Shown: positions 11,215 to 21,413 of the stretch, one piece after another
Numbering within the stretch: the stretch's first letter is position 1
How the letters are laid out: each line of letters starts with the position of its first letter
NCBI GenBank assembly: GCA_035772735.1
Contig: JASDFA010000006.1
Location: 63,566,001-63,630,000, forward strand
Reading direction: 5' to 3'
Origin: Datura wrightii
Taxonomy: Eukaryota > Streptophyta > Magnoliopsida > Solanales > Solanaceae
Length of the DNA: 64,000 bases
The notes under the pieces: model-generated
What the model was told of the DNA's origin: nothing
Databases searched by the model: none
The model's input: the letters and a program-made list of their open reading frames with translations, nothing else
Position numbers and translations under genes: made by a program

Positions 11215-12435
11215 ATGGCAAGCAGGCAAGATAAAGGTAAGGGTGCATCAACTTCAGGCACCGGAAGAAAGCGACTTAGACTGGGCATAGAAGTCCCAGC
11301 TGCACCAGCAGTTCCACGCGGCCAGCGCCGCCAATACGGAACGAGGTGGGTGACTGATGAGGGGAAGAAGTGGTATGCCAAACACAAAGAAAACAAATAC
11401 CTCCCCGAGGAGCGTATTGCACGGGAACCATTAGCACAGGAGTTCCCCCGAATAGTTCAAAGGATCGAGGTAGCTGGGCTCAGCTTCATATTTTAGGAGC
11501 CCAAGGAATGCAACCTACACTTGGTCCGGGAGTTCTATGCTAATTGGAACCCGGCAATCAGAAGCCACACCGTAAAGATCATAGGGCAGATAGTCAATCT
11601 TGAACCCCAACAGCTAAATGCCATCATCGGAGCGCGGGACATAGACGCCCACGTTCTCCGCCAGCTGAATATCACCCCACCGTATGCCGACATCAGACGC
11701 ACACTTTGTGGGGCTAGATCCACAGCCAGATGGAGCAAACATAAAGAAAGGGGCTACAACCAGACTCTACCTTATTCTCAAATGAACAGGGAGGCCCGAA
11801 TCTGGCTGAAGATAGTCTGCTCGTGCCTAATCCCGAGGGTACACATGACTGATGTGACCCGGGACCGTATTTTCCAGGTGTATGCCCTGATGAAAGGGCT
11901 GGAGATTAATGTTGGGGCGGTCATCATATCCGCCATGAAGAGAGCACGACTACACCAGGGCCACAGTTATGGTTTCGATGGACTACTCACCACCTTCCTC
12001 AAAGGCCTCGACGTCGAGGAAGAGGCTTTGGATTACATCCCACAATTGGAGCGGCGGGCCTTGGACGTGACCAAAACTAAGGCTCCCGACACCACACACG
12101 GGCCAGTGCTGACACTTGGCGAGCGACATGCTCGTGATGACCAGTACATGGCGCGGATGTTTGGAATGCAAATGCTCCAGCTCAGGATTGGTGGGAGACC
12201 AGCCACGGAGGAGGAGCTATGGCAGCTCGAGCTGGATTACCCATTTGGCGAAAATGCCAGGGCTCTATGCCGAGTGGGGCCAGCCTTTGTAGAGCCCACT
12301 GACGATGATGTCCCCACGGATGAGGAGACACGCTGAGAGGACTCCAATGTGGAGTCCGATGACGATGACGGAGGCGACTCGGACATGGGAGATGAGGCAG
12401 CAGCACCTGATGAAGAAGTGGAATACTTTGACTGA
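11215..12435 (+). pseudogene. Second ORF of element A (plant-transposon-domain type), two stops
   Basis: One frame of 406 sense and stop codons starts at an ATG with A at -3 and G at +4. The N-terminus is basic (RKRLRLG, a possible nuclear signal). The middle contains REFYANWNPAIRSHTV and repeated helix-like stretches, and the tail is strongly acidic, ending EEVEYFD. It resembles proteins databases call 'putative plant transposon protein domain' (I believe the Pfam Transposase_32 group), seen in plant LTR elements; no enzyme activity is established that I know of. TAG at 11494 and TGA at 12334 break this copy. B has sense codons there. The two copies differ at roughly one residue in ten by eye, less than their non-coding parts appear to. 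It is not RT, RNase H or integrase. It could be a nucleic-acid binding or Gag-partner protein, but that is a guess. Confidence 0.7.
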
Positions 12436-14324
12436 TCAGGGAGTTCCACCACCCAATTGTGTGATTTTTAATTTTTGTGAACACTGGGGACAGTGTTCGG
12501 TTTAAGTGTGGGGTGGGGAGTAGTTAGGTGCTGGGGATGGGCTGGTTTGCTTGTATGCTTTCCTCTATTTTGTATGTATGTTTCCCTGTGTTTGTGAATT
12601 GAAAATTGTTCTGTATTTGTACATATTTGTTGTATTGATGTGTGTTGTGGAATGTTGATGTTGCCAACTAAGTCTGTAAAAATTTTTGTAAATATTTTTT
12701 CTTTTTTTCTATCGAAATGATCGATATTTTTAAAATTTTGCGAAAATATTTTGTTCATATTAAAATATTTTGTAAATAATTTTTCCATCGAAATGATCGA
12801 TGTGTTGCAAAATTTTTCAATTTTTATTTTTTTGGGTTTCTCGGTGTTTGTTTTCGGTTCTTTTACCGAGAATAGTCCCATTGAACCGACGTCATAGTTA
12901 GTGAATGTTCCCTATGATGGATGGATGACGACCGTCTTAAGGGAATTGTAGTCAGTAGGAGTAGTTTGTTCCAATTATTTTTCGCTTTTTCTTTGGTGGA
13001 TTGCATCACGGAACCTGTAGTTACTATATGGTTGTGAAATTTTGGTTGCGTGTTGTAACTGATATTCAAAATGCAAAAGTGATTCATATGAAAGCATGCA
13101 ATTTTGTAAATATGTTGAGACACCTAGGCTGTAGAATTTGATTTGGTGAGATTGAGGCTTAAATTTTGAATTCATGTAACTAGCTGATTAAAGAGTCTGT
13201 GAATGCATCTTGAATCGAGCATGTGCATAAAGTGTGAAGTGAGGTATTGTTATTCCATGCTATTGTGAAGTGTCTAGAACTTGCCTGGTGTGTGTACAAA
13301 ACGAAATGAAGGAGGTGTATTGTAGGAAAGGATGTAGGCATTTCTTTGTTTTAACTGAGAGTTTCTATTTTTTTCTTCTTGTCATACTCCCCTTTTATGT
13401 GATTGTATACCCTAGTCAGCCCGTTGAGCCTTTAGCCTATTATTTCTTTCTTTTGTCCAAAAAGCTTTAACTGAGCTTAATTCTTTCTTTTCATTAGCCG
13501 TAAAGTCTATACAAAACTCTTAAGCACTTAAGAAGAGAAAATAATTTTCCCAAAGTGTCAAAGAGTGAGAATGGTGAAAAGAAAAAGAAAAGCAGAGTGA
13601 GGAAAGAAAAGAAAAGGTTGAAGGTGCACTTGCTATAACTAAATGATAATGAAGGTGCATGAAAAACCTTTGTTTTTGGGTCAAGTGTGCTTGATGAAAT
13701 GGGCCATACGAAAGTAAATCATCATGAATGGGATGATGGAAAAAAGAAAAGAGAGAAACAATGTCCATGAGTTGATGGGAATGTGTTGAAAAGGCGCTTA
13801 AGGATGCTAGTGGCTGTTATTGGCTAATCCAATATGTACTAGTTCCATAGCTTCCATTACAACCTATTAAAGTCCTACGTGATCTTACATCGCATTTCTT
13901 TATATCAGTGGAGTAATACACTAAGGGCAAGCATATGGTTCACGACATGATGCATGTGAATTCTTTTGGGAGGGAGAGTGAAATAAATTTTTACATGCCC
14001 CTACTTGAATGTTTGTGTGTTACATGAGCAAAAAGGGGAAGATTCTCTTGAGTTGTGAGGGCACATGCTTGATGAAAGATTGATTTTCGTGTCGGATATC
14101 TTGATTAGCTGATTTGAATGAGTTTGCCGATATCGAGAGTCGATTCTTAAAGTCTAGTAAGTCTTAATGTATTAAAGGTCATTGCATTGTTAAGACCATG
14201 CATGTTTTCTTGATGATTTGCAATATTGAATGATCGGTATGACCGTAGCTCAAATTGTTGCACCATAGTGGCGAAGGTTGGGATGTAATTTGCATGAATT
14301 GTGTGTTTGTTGTTCGAGGACGAA
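12436..14324 (+). other. Long 3' non-coding region of element A with short repeats
   Basis: About 1.9 kb without a convincing gene. It holds AAGTGTGGGG (12504-12513), a copy of the polypurine tract core, and two copies of ATCGAAATGATCGAT (12711-12725 and 12787-12801). B has both features (52470 region; 52165-52179 and 52244-52258). Purine-rich stretches occur at 13530-13620. Open frames here are on shifting strands and show no domain. Confidence 0.6.
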
Positions 14325-14347
14325 CAAGGATTTAAGTGTGGGGTAAG
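14325..14347 (+). other. Polypurine tract, element A
   Basis: AAGTGTGGGGTAAG directly precedes the 3' LTR start TGATATTGGG. It would prime plus-strand DNA synthesis. Related copies stand at 11121-11131 and 12504-12513. Confidence 0.75.
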
Positions 14348-15772
14348 TGATATTGGGCAGATTTATATGCCCAAGTGATACTCAAACGTATCATTTTCGC
14401 CTTGTTTATCGTGCAATGTGTATACATTTTCATGTAATTTGTAATAAAATGTGAATTTATACTAACCAACATGATTAGCATTGTTTTGTAGGTAAAATAT
14501 GATTTTGAGGAGCTAAAATGCATGTTGGAGCAATATCGGAGTTGGACTTGGATTCGAGCACGGAAAAGGCATTGGACTGCACAATATAAAGGGGCTCCGC
14601 GATGGAGCCGTGTCACGCTGCAATCGCGGAGGCATTATGCCTGGAGGGTGAAAAATTAGTCAAATTCCAGTGGAGCCTCGCGACAGCTCCGTGGCATGGA
14701 GGCAAGCCTCCGCGTTGCATGCCATGCCACGTTGATGCTTTATACCTAGACCCCCAAATTCCAGTGAGGGTCCGCGTCCACGCCGTGTCACGGAGGCAGT
14801 GCTCCGCGATGCACTCCTCGACACGTTGCTTGTTATTCCGGGAAAAATTCCCATTCGTATAAATAGAATGCTTAGGCTTATTTTTCATAATTCAGACTTG
14901 GTGGAGCAAGGACGTGGATTACAGGCAGTTGAGGGATGAAAAGTTCAGGGTTTTTTCTCTCCTTCTTTCTTCTTTCACTCAGTGTTTGTATGATTAACAC
15001 TTGTTTTAGGATGATTAATCCACAAATGAGTGGCTAATTCCCTTCCTTGCTGAGGTTATGAACACTTGTGATGAATTTTGATTATTAAAATTATATGGTT
15101 TTTCATCTTCTTCTTCCATGTTGTTCTATTAATTCTTGTTTCTACTGCATTGGTGTGTGGCCGACATTAATGTACATCTAAAAAGTCCGATTTCACTCGA
15201 GAGAGCACGAAATTGAAAAGTTTTGAATTAATAAGGTATTGTTCTTAACTTGATTTGGGAAAATTGAGTTTTGATGTGCTTTCCTGATAGAAATATACTT
15301 GAAAGCCGTATTAGTCAATTTAGGAACCGGAATTGTATTGCTAGGTCATGAATTGCATTTGATCACAGAAATGTAGACGGATGGTTTATGATTCTTAAGT
15401 GAGATTAAATACGAGAGTTTTAATTTCTTGGCTGATGTTCTTGGCTGGCAACTGGAAGAGAAGATTAACCAATGTATGATGATAATTAGTTCATTACATG
15501 TTCTTAACCTTGGCATGCTCATATCTATAGTTTAAATTCAAAGTAGATAATTGTTAGTAGTTTTAGTATAGAAATTATAAAACAAATTATTCAACTGTGG
15601 GTTACATTGTTGTCAGCATATTTTGAAGTGAGATAGAATATAGTATACTTAAGCAATTTTGACTTATCCAGAGTCTCCTTGGATCGATACTTGGCTTACT
15701 TAAGCCACTTACTACTTGTTTGACCATGTACACTTGCGTGTCGGTTTTTAACCCCAACCAAAGCACCGAACA
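14348..15772 (+). repeat. Element A 3' LTR
   Basis: Partner of 5917-7327 with TATA box TATAAATA at 14858-14865 and the GC-rich module at 14590-14825. It keeps 17 bases near its end that the 5' LTR lacks. The target duplication TTTAT follows at 15773-15777. Confidence 0.92.
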
Positions 15773-15777
15773 TTTAT

Positions 15778-16488
15778 AATCATGTTTTGAAGTGAACTGA
15801 GTATTTTTCAAGCATGTTAAATATTGGGCAATGCCCACATGTTCATGAATGATTTACGATTTATGATATGGATTTTTTGATTGATCAATTTATGTTGTTA
15901 GACGATTAATGGGCCTTTGGTTCATGGCCAAACTTGTATGTAAATGGGGATCAAGAATGTTTATAATTATTTGTCCATGAATCTCATGAATGATGTTTAT
16001 GATATACATATGAGCCTAAAGTATATGTGTTTTGGAGAAGTGTTTAGCAATGAGTGGCCCCGCATTCAAAGGACTACATCGGTGTCTCATAACTATGTGC
16101 CACCATAGGTTCATGTTGATACATTACAATGTTAATGGATCCTCTCTTTTGTAATATCGTATAATGCACGTCCCTTACCTGGCAAGCCTGGGACGACTCT
16201 GCCCACTTAAGTGAGATAGTTGGGGCATCATGTAAGGCTCTACCATGATGGTGTCTGTTATGAGGAGTCCTCCCGTTTTTCTTCATGATTTATGCGTGGT
16301 TATGTTCATACGCTTTTGGCTCAAGCTATGTTTAATGAAGTTTTCTCATATTATTATGATTATGACTAACTTACGAATGTTTTGAAAACTTTGAGCCTTA
16401 TGTTAAATTTTGAGATTCATGATATGAGCATGTTGTCCTACTCTTATGAACTTTAATGCATTTTAACTGTTCGCTTTACTTACCTTGA
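15778..16488 (+). repeat. Element 1 3' LTR, second part, truncated
   Basis: It resumes the LTR broken at 5916 and aligns with 42420-43130 and 47800-48515 of element 2. It stops matching after CTTTACTTACCTT, so the last part of the LTR is lost. Confidence 0.75.
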
Positions 16489-17521
16489 TGAGCATGTTGT
16501 CATAATTGTTGTACATGCATAATTGAAATCATAAGGAACAATGGGAGACTCATCATATAACCGACATTACCAAGATAGAGCTTATGTGGTCCTGCCTATC
16601 AAACAAAAGTAGGCAGAGCCGTGCAAAGCCTTTCCAGGGCTAAGGACGCTACTATGATAATGATATCAAGCTCAAGGCCCCTAGGGGGCAAGGGAAAGCT
16701 CCAAGTGAGGTCCCAAAATATAAAGGTAAACCTACGTTGGTGCGTAGTTCTGAGGTATATGGTGGACAATTGCACCCATTCATAGACTTATATACTTGAA
16801 GGGATCTAATTCTCCCACTTCCTTGATAGCCTTAAGAGAATTAAGGAAGAACTTGTAGAAAACTAGACTTGATCACCTCTCAAAACACTAAGCTTGCATT
16901 CGTGAATTAGGATAGGTTCAGAATGCCATAACCCCTCTTAAAACACTCTATTTTGAGCTTAAAATGACATAGTTTAGGACCCTAGGGCTTAGGAATGATG
17001 AAAATACCCTTAATGAATTTCCTAGGAAACTGCTCTTCCAGTGGCAATGGTCGACACAACGGATCGTTTCTAGCTCCCACGGTCTGTTACTACCCCTCAT
17101 CATCTCATCCTGAATTCATGTCTCAAATCCCCTGCCATGATCGGACAGGACGAGTCATCACAAGCTCTAATGAATCATTGCTGCCAGTCATTGTCACCAC
17201 TGCGCTAACCTAGGATTCCTTCCAATGAGTGTTGACAATGGCCCGTTGCTTCCAACAATAGGTCGTACCACGGCTCATTACATATTCCTTGATCAACAAC
17301 CAACCTCAAAACGACTCCATTCAATGTCTCATTGTAATGGGTCATCCTATGACCCGTTACTTCCCAGCCAATTCTGCAGCTTCTCACCACAGGAACTTTC
17401 CACGGGTCATTGGTCCCACCAATGATCCATTCAATGAGTCATTCTGAGTAAATTTTTCGATTTTTCTACCAGTTTTCATTTCAACTCCCAAGTCTAGTCT
17501 TAGGCACATCCGGGGAATTAC
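16489..17521 (-). repeat. Unassigned 300 bp, then a minus-strand LTR fragment of the element 1 type
   Basis: Bases 16489-16790 have no gene and match nothing else I recognise here. From about 16790 to 17521 the minus strand follows the start of the element 1 LTR (TGTAATTCCCC, then the ACCCGT / AATGAGTC words and the region around GTTAAGCC). It abuts the integrase fragment of F in the same orientation, either as a truncated 3' LTR or as a separate insertion. Confidence 0.55.
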
Positions 17522-18254
17522 ACTATTGTTGTATGCAAACTCAATAAGAGGTACGTGATCATCCCAACTGCCCTTGAAATCAATCACACACGCCCTCAAC
17601 AAGTCTTTTAATGTCTTAGTAGTCCGCACAACTTGTCCTTATATCTATGGGTGAAATGTTGTGTTGAGCTTGACCTAGATGCCAAGTCCCTTCTAAAATG
17701 ATTTCTAGAAATGCAAGGTGAACTGAGTACCTATCATTGACCTGGATGCCAAGTCCCTTCTGAAATGATTTCTAGAAATGCAAGGTGAACTGAGTACCTC
17801 TATCTGAAATGATAGACAAGGGAACTCCGTGTAGTCTAACTAACTCTCAGATGTATAGTCTAGAATAATCCTCAGCTGAATGGGTTGTCTTAGCTGGTAG
17901 GAAATGTGTTGACTTAGTCATCTAGTCTACAACCGTCTAAATGAAATCATGTTGTTGCCGAGTACGAGGTCAACTTTTGATGAAGTCCATATTCACTTCC
18001 TCCCACTTACAAGTAGGAATACTGATATCTTGAGTCATACCCCTAGGTCTCTAATGTTCAACCTTAACTTGTTGGTAGTTCGAAAAATGAGCTACAAATT
18101 CTGCAATTTCCTTCTTCCTGCCATTCCACCAATAGATTTTTCGTAGGTCACAATAAATCATAGTGGCACTCGGATGAATAGAATACCTGGAGTTGTGTGC
18201 TTCTACCATTATTCGCAATTATAAGTCGTCTACCTATGGAACACACAATCTGCC
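17522..18254 (-). pseudogene. Integrase remnant of element F
   Basis: Reading the minus strand downward, fragments of the integrase zinc region and core are recognisable in changing frames, for example ISDRGTQF near 17800. The best open piece (17629-17384) gives [20 protein letters not shown] and then runs into LTR sequence at AYNNS. The C-terminal domain is absent. A 67-bp tandem duplication (17671-17804) lies inside. It would have inserted cDNA into the genome; this copy cannot. Confidence 0.7.
17671..17804 (-). repeat. 67-bp tandem duplication in the F integrase remnant
   Basis: The stretch beginning TGACCTAGATGCC at 17671 is repeated from 17738 (TGACCTGGATGCC) with few changes. 67 is not a multiple of three, so it also shifts the frame. 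No other copy in the window has it. Confidence 0.8.
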
Positions 18255-19634
18255 CTAGTATCGAAGTACCCCATCTCCCTTTTTAGAGAAAGCCTCCACC
18301 TCCTTTCTTAGAATTACTTCCTTTAATTTGAGTAAGATGGGGTCTTCATCCTGCTTTGACTTAACCTCTACCACTAGCCAGGATTCTGACCAACATTGAT
18401 CTACAACTCCACCCTCAGCTGAATCAACTAACTGCACTCCCAATCGAGCTAATGTGTGGATATCCTTTTCCAGCTTTTTTCTACCCTTTTCAATATGAGC
18501 AACGCTTGCCATAGACTTCCTGCTATAAGCATCAGCAACCACATTGGCCTTTCCTGTGTGGTATAGCACGTTCCTGTCATAATCTTTCAATAATTCTTGC
18601 CACCTACTTTGATGAAGGTTCAAGTCCTTCTGACTAAAGACATATTGAAGGCTCTTGTGGTCCGTGAAAACATCCACGTGAATTCCATAGAGGTAATGTC
18701 TCCATATCTTCAAAGAAAATACCACAACCACCAATTCAATATCATGAGTTGAATAGTTCTTCTCATGAACCTTGATTTGTCTAGAGGCATAAGCTATCAC
18801 CTTACCCCATTGCATCAGGACGCAATCGAGACAAACTCGGGAAGCACCAAAACAGACTAAGAACCCATCTGTTCCTTCTAGCGAGGTCAGAATCATAGTT
18901 GTAGTGAGTAGAGTCTTCCACTCTTGAAAACTCTTCTTACCAGCATCTGACCACTGAAAGTTCACCTTTCCTGAGTCAGTTTGGTAAAAGGGATGCATGG
19001 TAGAAAACCCTTCTATAAACTGTCTGTAATAACCAGTTAAACCTAAGAAACTCCTAATATCTGATGGGGAAGTGGGTCTTCGCCAAAATTTTACCGCTTC
19101 TATCTTTTGAGGTTCTACCTTAATACCCTCATCTGAGACTACATAACTGAGGAAAGCCACTGACTTCAACTAGAATTCACACTTATTATATTTCGCAAAC
19201 AACTGACAGTATCTGAGAGTTTATAACACTATTCTCAGGTGGTTAGCATGATCCTCCTCATCCCTGGAGTATACCAAGATTTCATCTATTAATACGATGG
19301 TGAACGTGTCTAGGTACAACCTGAATACCTAGTTCATAAGATCCATAAATGTTGTAGGAGCATTATTTAGTCCAAAAGACATAACAATGACTTCGTAGTG
19401 ACCATATAGAGTTCTTAGAGCTATTTTTGGAATGTCAGATTCTTTGACCCAGAGCTGGCGGTATCCTAATCTGTGATCTATCTTCGAAAAACAACTAAAT
19501 CCCTGAAGCTGATAAAACAAGTCGTCAATGCTGAGTGGAGGATACCTATTCTTGACTATAACTTTGTTTTATTGACGGTAGTTGATGCACATTTTGAGCG
19601 CACTAGCTTTCTTTCGTATGAACAATACTAGAGC
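18255..19634 (-). pseudogene. Reverse transcriptase and RNase H of element F
   Basis: The minus-strand pieces 19520-19329 and 19169-18255 cover RT palm, thumb, connection and Ty3-type RNase H. Seen are [52 protein letters not shown], then RNase H ([32 protein letters not shown]). Two catalytic residues look lost. The YVDD-type box reads LIDEIL, with Glu for the second Asp, and the RNase H start reads VCFGASRV where the family has Asp-Ala-Ser. Stops and one frame break lie between the pieces. RT begins at its fingers next to 19634, where the LTR of G abuts it. Confidence 0.85.
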
Positions 19635-21252
19635 ATGATGAGTTGATAATTCACTTACCCATTAGGTTCTCAAACTTGAGTTTTTTCTTAGTTCTTAAGT
19701 TTATTATCTAGATTTTATGTCCTTATTACTTTTGTTGTGTGCAGATGACTAAATGTGAAGAAAAGAACAAAAATGGAGCAAAAAGATGGGAGTGAGATTA
19801 AATAGGTGATCTATACGTGAAAATTGACGAAATGCCGACCAAAGGCCGAACATCACTACCTCTGAGGATTAATTCCACTGGCGGTTCGCAAATTGCCAGC
19901 GGCAATTCACCGGTCCAGTCATCGAATGATAGCCAAAAGTTTTGGAAAGTAGCTTGAAGATCCGGTGGTTCACGGATTGGCATCGGTGAAATGCTAGGTG
20001 AACTGCCACTGTTCACTGGGAGTGAGTAAGGGCCCAGAAAAGATACCCAGCGGTTCATGGATTGGAACCAGCGAACTGCCGGTATCTCCAACGATTCCAG
20101 AACAGTGCTCAGGGGTATGATCGTCCAATGCAGGAAAAGAGATAAAAAGTGCCCTACATATCAGGATATAAATAGAAGAAAAAAGTACTTTGTACGGGGG
20201 AGATGCAGAAGGAGAGATAGAATTAGAGATATTGAGAGATACAAAGAATATATCACATCATTGTTTCCCTTTTTAGCTGGAGAACATTCTTTTAGTTGAA
20301 GTAGGGAGATTTTGATTGGAAAATTTGTAGAAAGTACTCTGCTCTATTTCTTGTTTGTACTAGTAAGTTTCAGCTATTGTTGGAAATTATCTTGTGAAGT
20401 TGATTTTTCTACTATTGCAATTAAATTCAATGAAGCTATGATGAATGTGTTTCTGAATTTCTTAATCATGAATAGCTAAATCATTAACTACAGGTGTGTG
20501 ATGATGAATACTTAATTAGATTGGGTATTGCTATAGTCATCTTCATATTGTTCAAATAAGTATAAATCTATTAGATTCTCTTCAATCTATAAAGTAAGAT
20601 CCATTGATTATGATATGGATCTATTTAATCTTATTTGATTGTTGTTTTTAAAAGAATAATTAAGTATTGGAAGAGAATTTAATAGTGTGTATGGATAAGA
20701 GATTGTGAAATTGGGCTAGAAATAGCTGAAATTGCATTCTCATTCCTTATTAGCAACTAATAGCAAGAAATTAGTGCGGTTGTTAATCCAAATCAAATTG
20801 GGTTGAGCTAAATCGTGACTAGAGGTTTGACAAAACTCTAGAAAGAGGTAATTATAAGGATGAAAAGCTTTAATTAACCACTTTCCGAGATTATTTACAC
20901 TTGTTGAACTCTTAAGATGACCTGGCATGTCCCGATCTAGTTAGTATTTCATCTACACCGCGCCTCTAGTCTTTCACATCCTTGTTGACAACTTAGCTGA
21001 TCTTGCTGTTTCATTACATTAAATCACCCAATACAATTCACTGCAAATTTCAAACCCCCCCCCCCCAATTTTATTTGTCTTTATATTAAATCTACATGGT
21101 GCAAGCTAACGTCAATTTCTCAACCGACACTTATAACTATCATTCCCTAGTCTTCGTGGGAATCGACCCCGGCACTTGTTGGGTTATTTTTTTGGATACT
21201 TTGGCCATGTATATTCTTTGCATGGAGGATATTTTTTTGATGTTATCAAAAA
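19635..21252 (+). repeat. Element G 5' LTR
   Basis: It starts near TGATGAGTTGATAATTC, in the middle of the F reverse transcriptase, and ends just before a primer site at 21253. A run of 12 C is at 21055-21066. No matching 3' LTR is found, so the exact left boundary is uncertain by a few bases. Confidence 0.65.
19869..20173 (+). promoter_or_regulatory. Element G U3 promoter: inverted-repeat words and TATA box
   Basis: TATAAATA lies at 20166-20173. Upstream are three blocks with half-sites of opposite sense: GGCGGTTCGC with GGCAATTCACCGG, GGTGGTTCACGG with GGTGAACTGCC, and AGCGGTTCATGG with AGCGAACTGCCGG. The architecture is like that of elements A and X, though the words differ. Promoter role inferred. 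Confidence 0.55.
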
Positions 21253-21270
21253 TGGACCCGTTGCCGGAGA
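21253..21270 (+). other. Primer binding site (tRNA-Asp type, mutated), element G
   Basis: TGGACCCGTTGCCGGAGA resembles the tRNA-Asp complement with three changes. It follows the LTR and precedes gag. Confidence 0.65.
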
Positions 21271-21413
21271 CTAGCACTTGATTTTCTCGTGTTGATTGTG
21301 AAGTTGAAATAGTTTTGCATTGTAACTACATGCTTGAGTTTGTTGTGTTGTTAGGATCTCATAACCACATCAGTCATCTCTCCCAAGCAGGGGATAGCTT
21401 AGTGGGGGGTAAC

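Larger units (their letters stand above)
5917..15772 (+). mobile_element. Element A: complete non-autonomous LTR retrotransposon
   Basis: Two LTRs of about 1.4 kb (5917-7327 and 14348-15772) start TGAT and end ACA. The target duplication TTTAT flanks them (5912-5916 and 15773-15777), and outside it the LTR of element 1 continues without loss. A primer site for tRNA-Asp follows the 5' LTR and a polypurine tract precedes the 3' LTR. The inside holds gag-protease (7469-9862) and a second ORF (11215-12435). I find no RT, RNase H or integrase in any frame, so it would depend on another element. The primer site and DLGASINLMP protease type resemble Athila/Tat-lineage Ty3/gypsy elements. Element B (49218-59135) is a second copy with the same layout. 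Confidence 0.92.

Noticed and set aside
11215..12435. Second ORF as a DNA transposase
   Set aside because: The database-style name suggests it, but there are no terminal inverted repeats, no visible DDE pattern, and it lies inside an LTR element with its own target duplication.
21055..21066. Runs of 12 C (21055-21066 and 31075-31086)
   Set aside because: Simple homopolymers within LTRs; too little to claim a G-quadruplex role, and prone to sequencing error.
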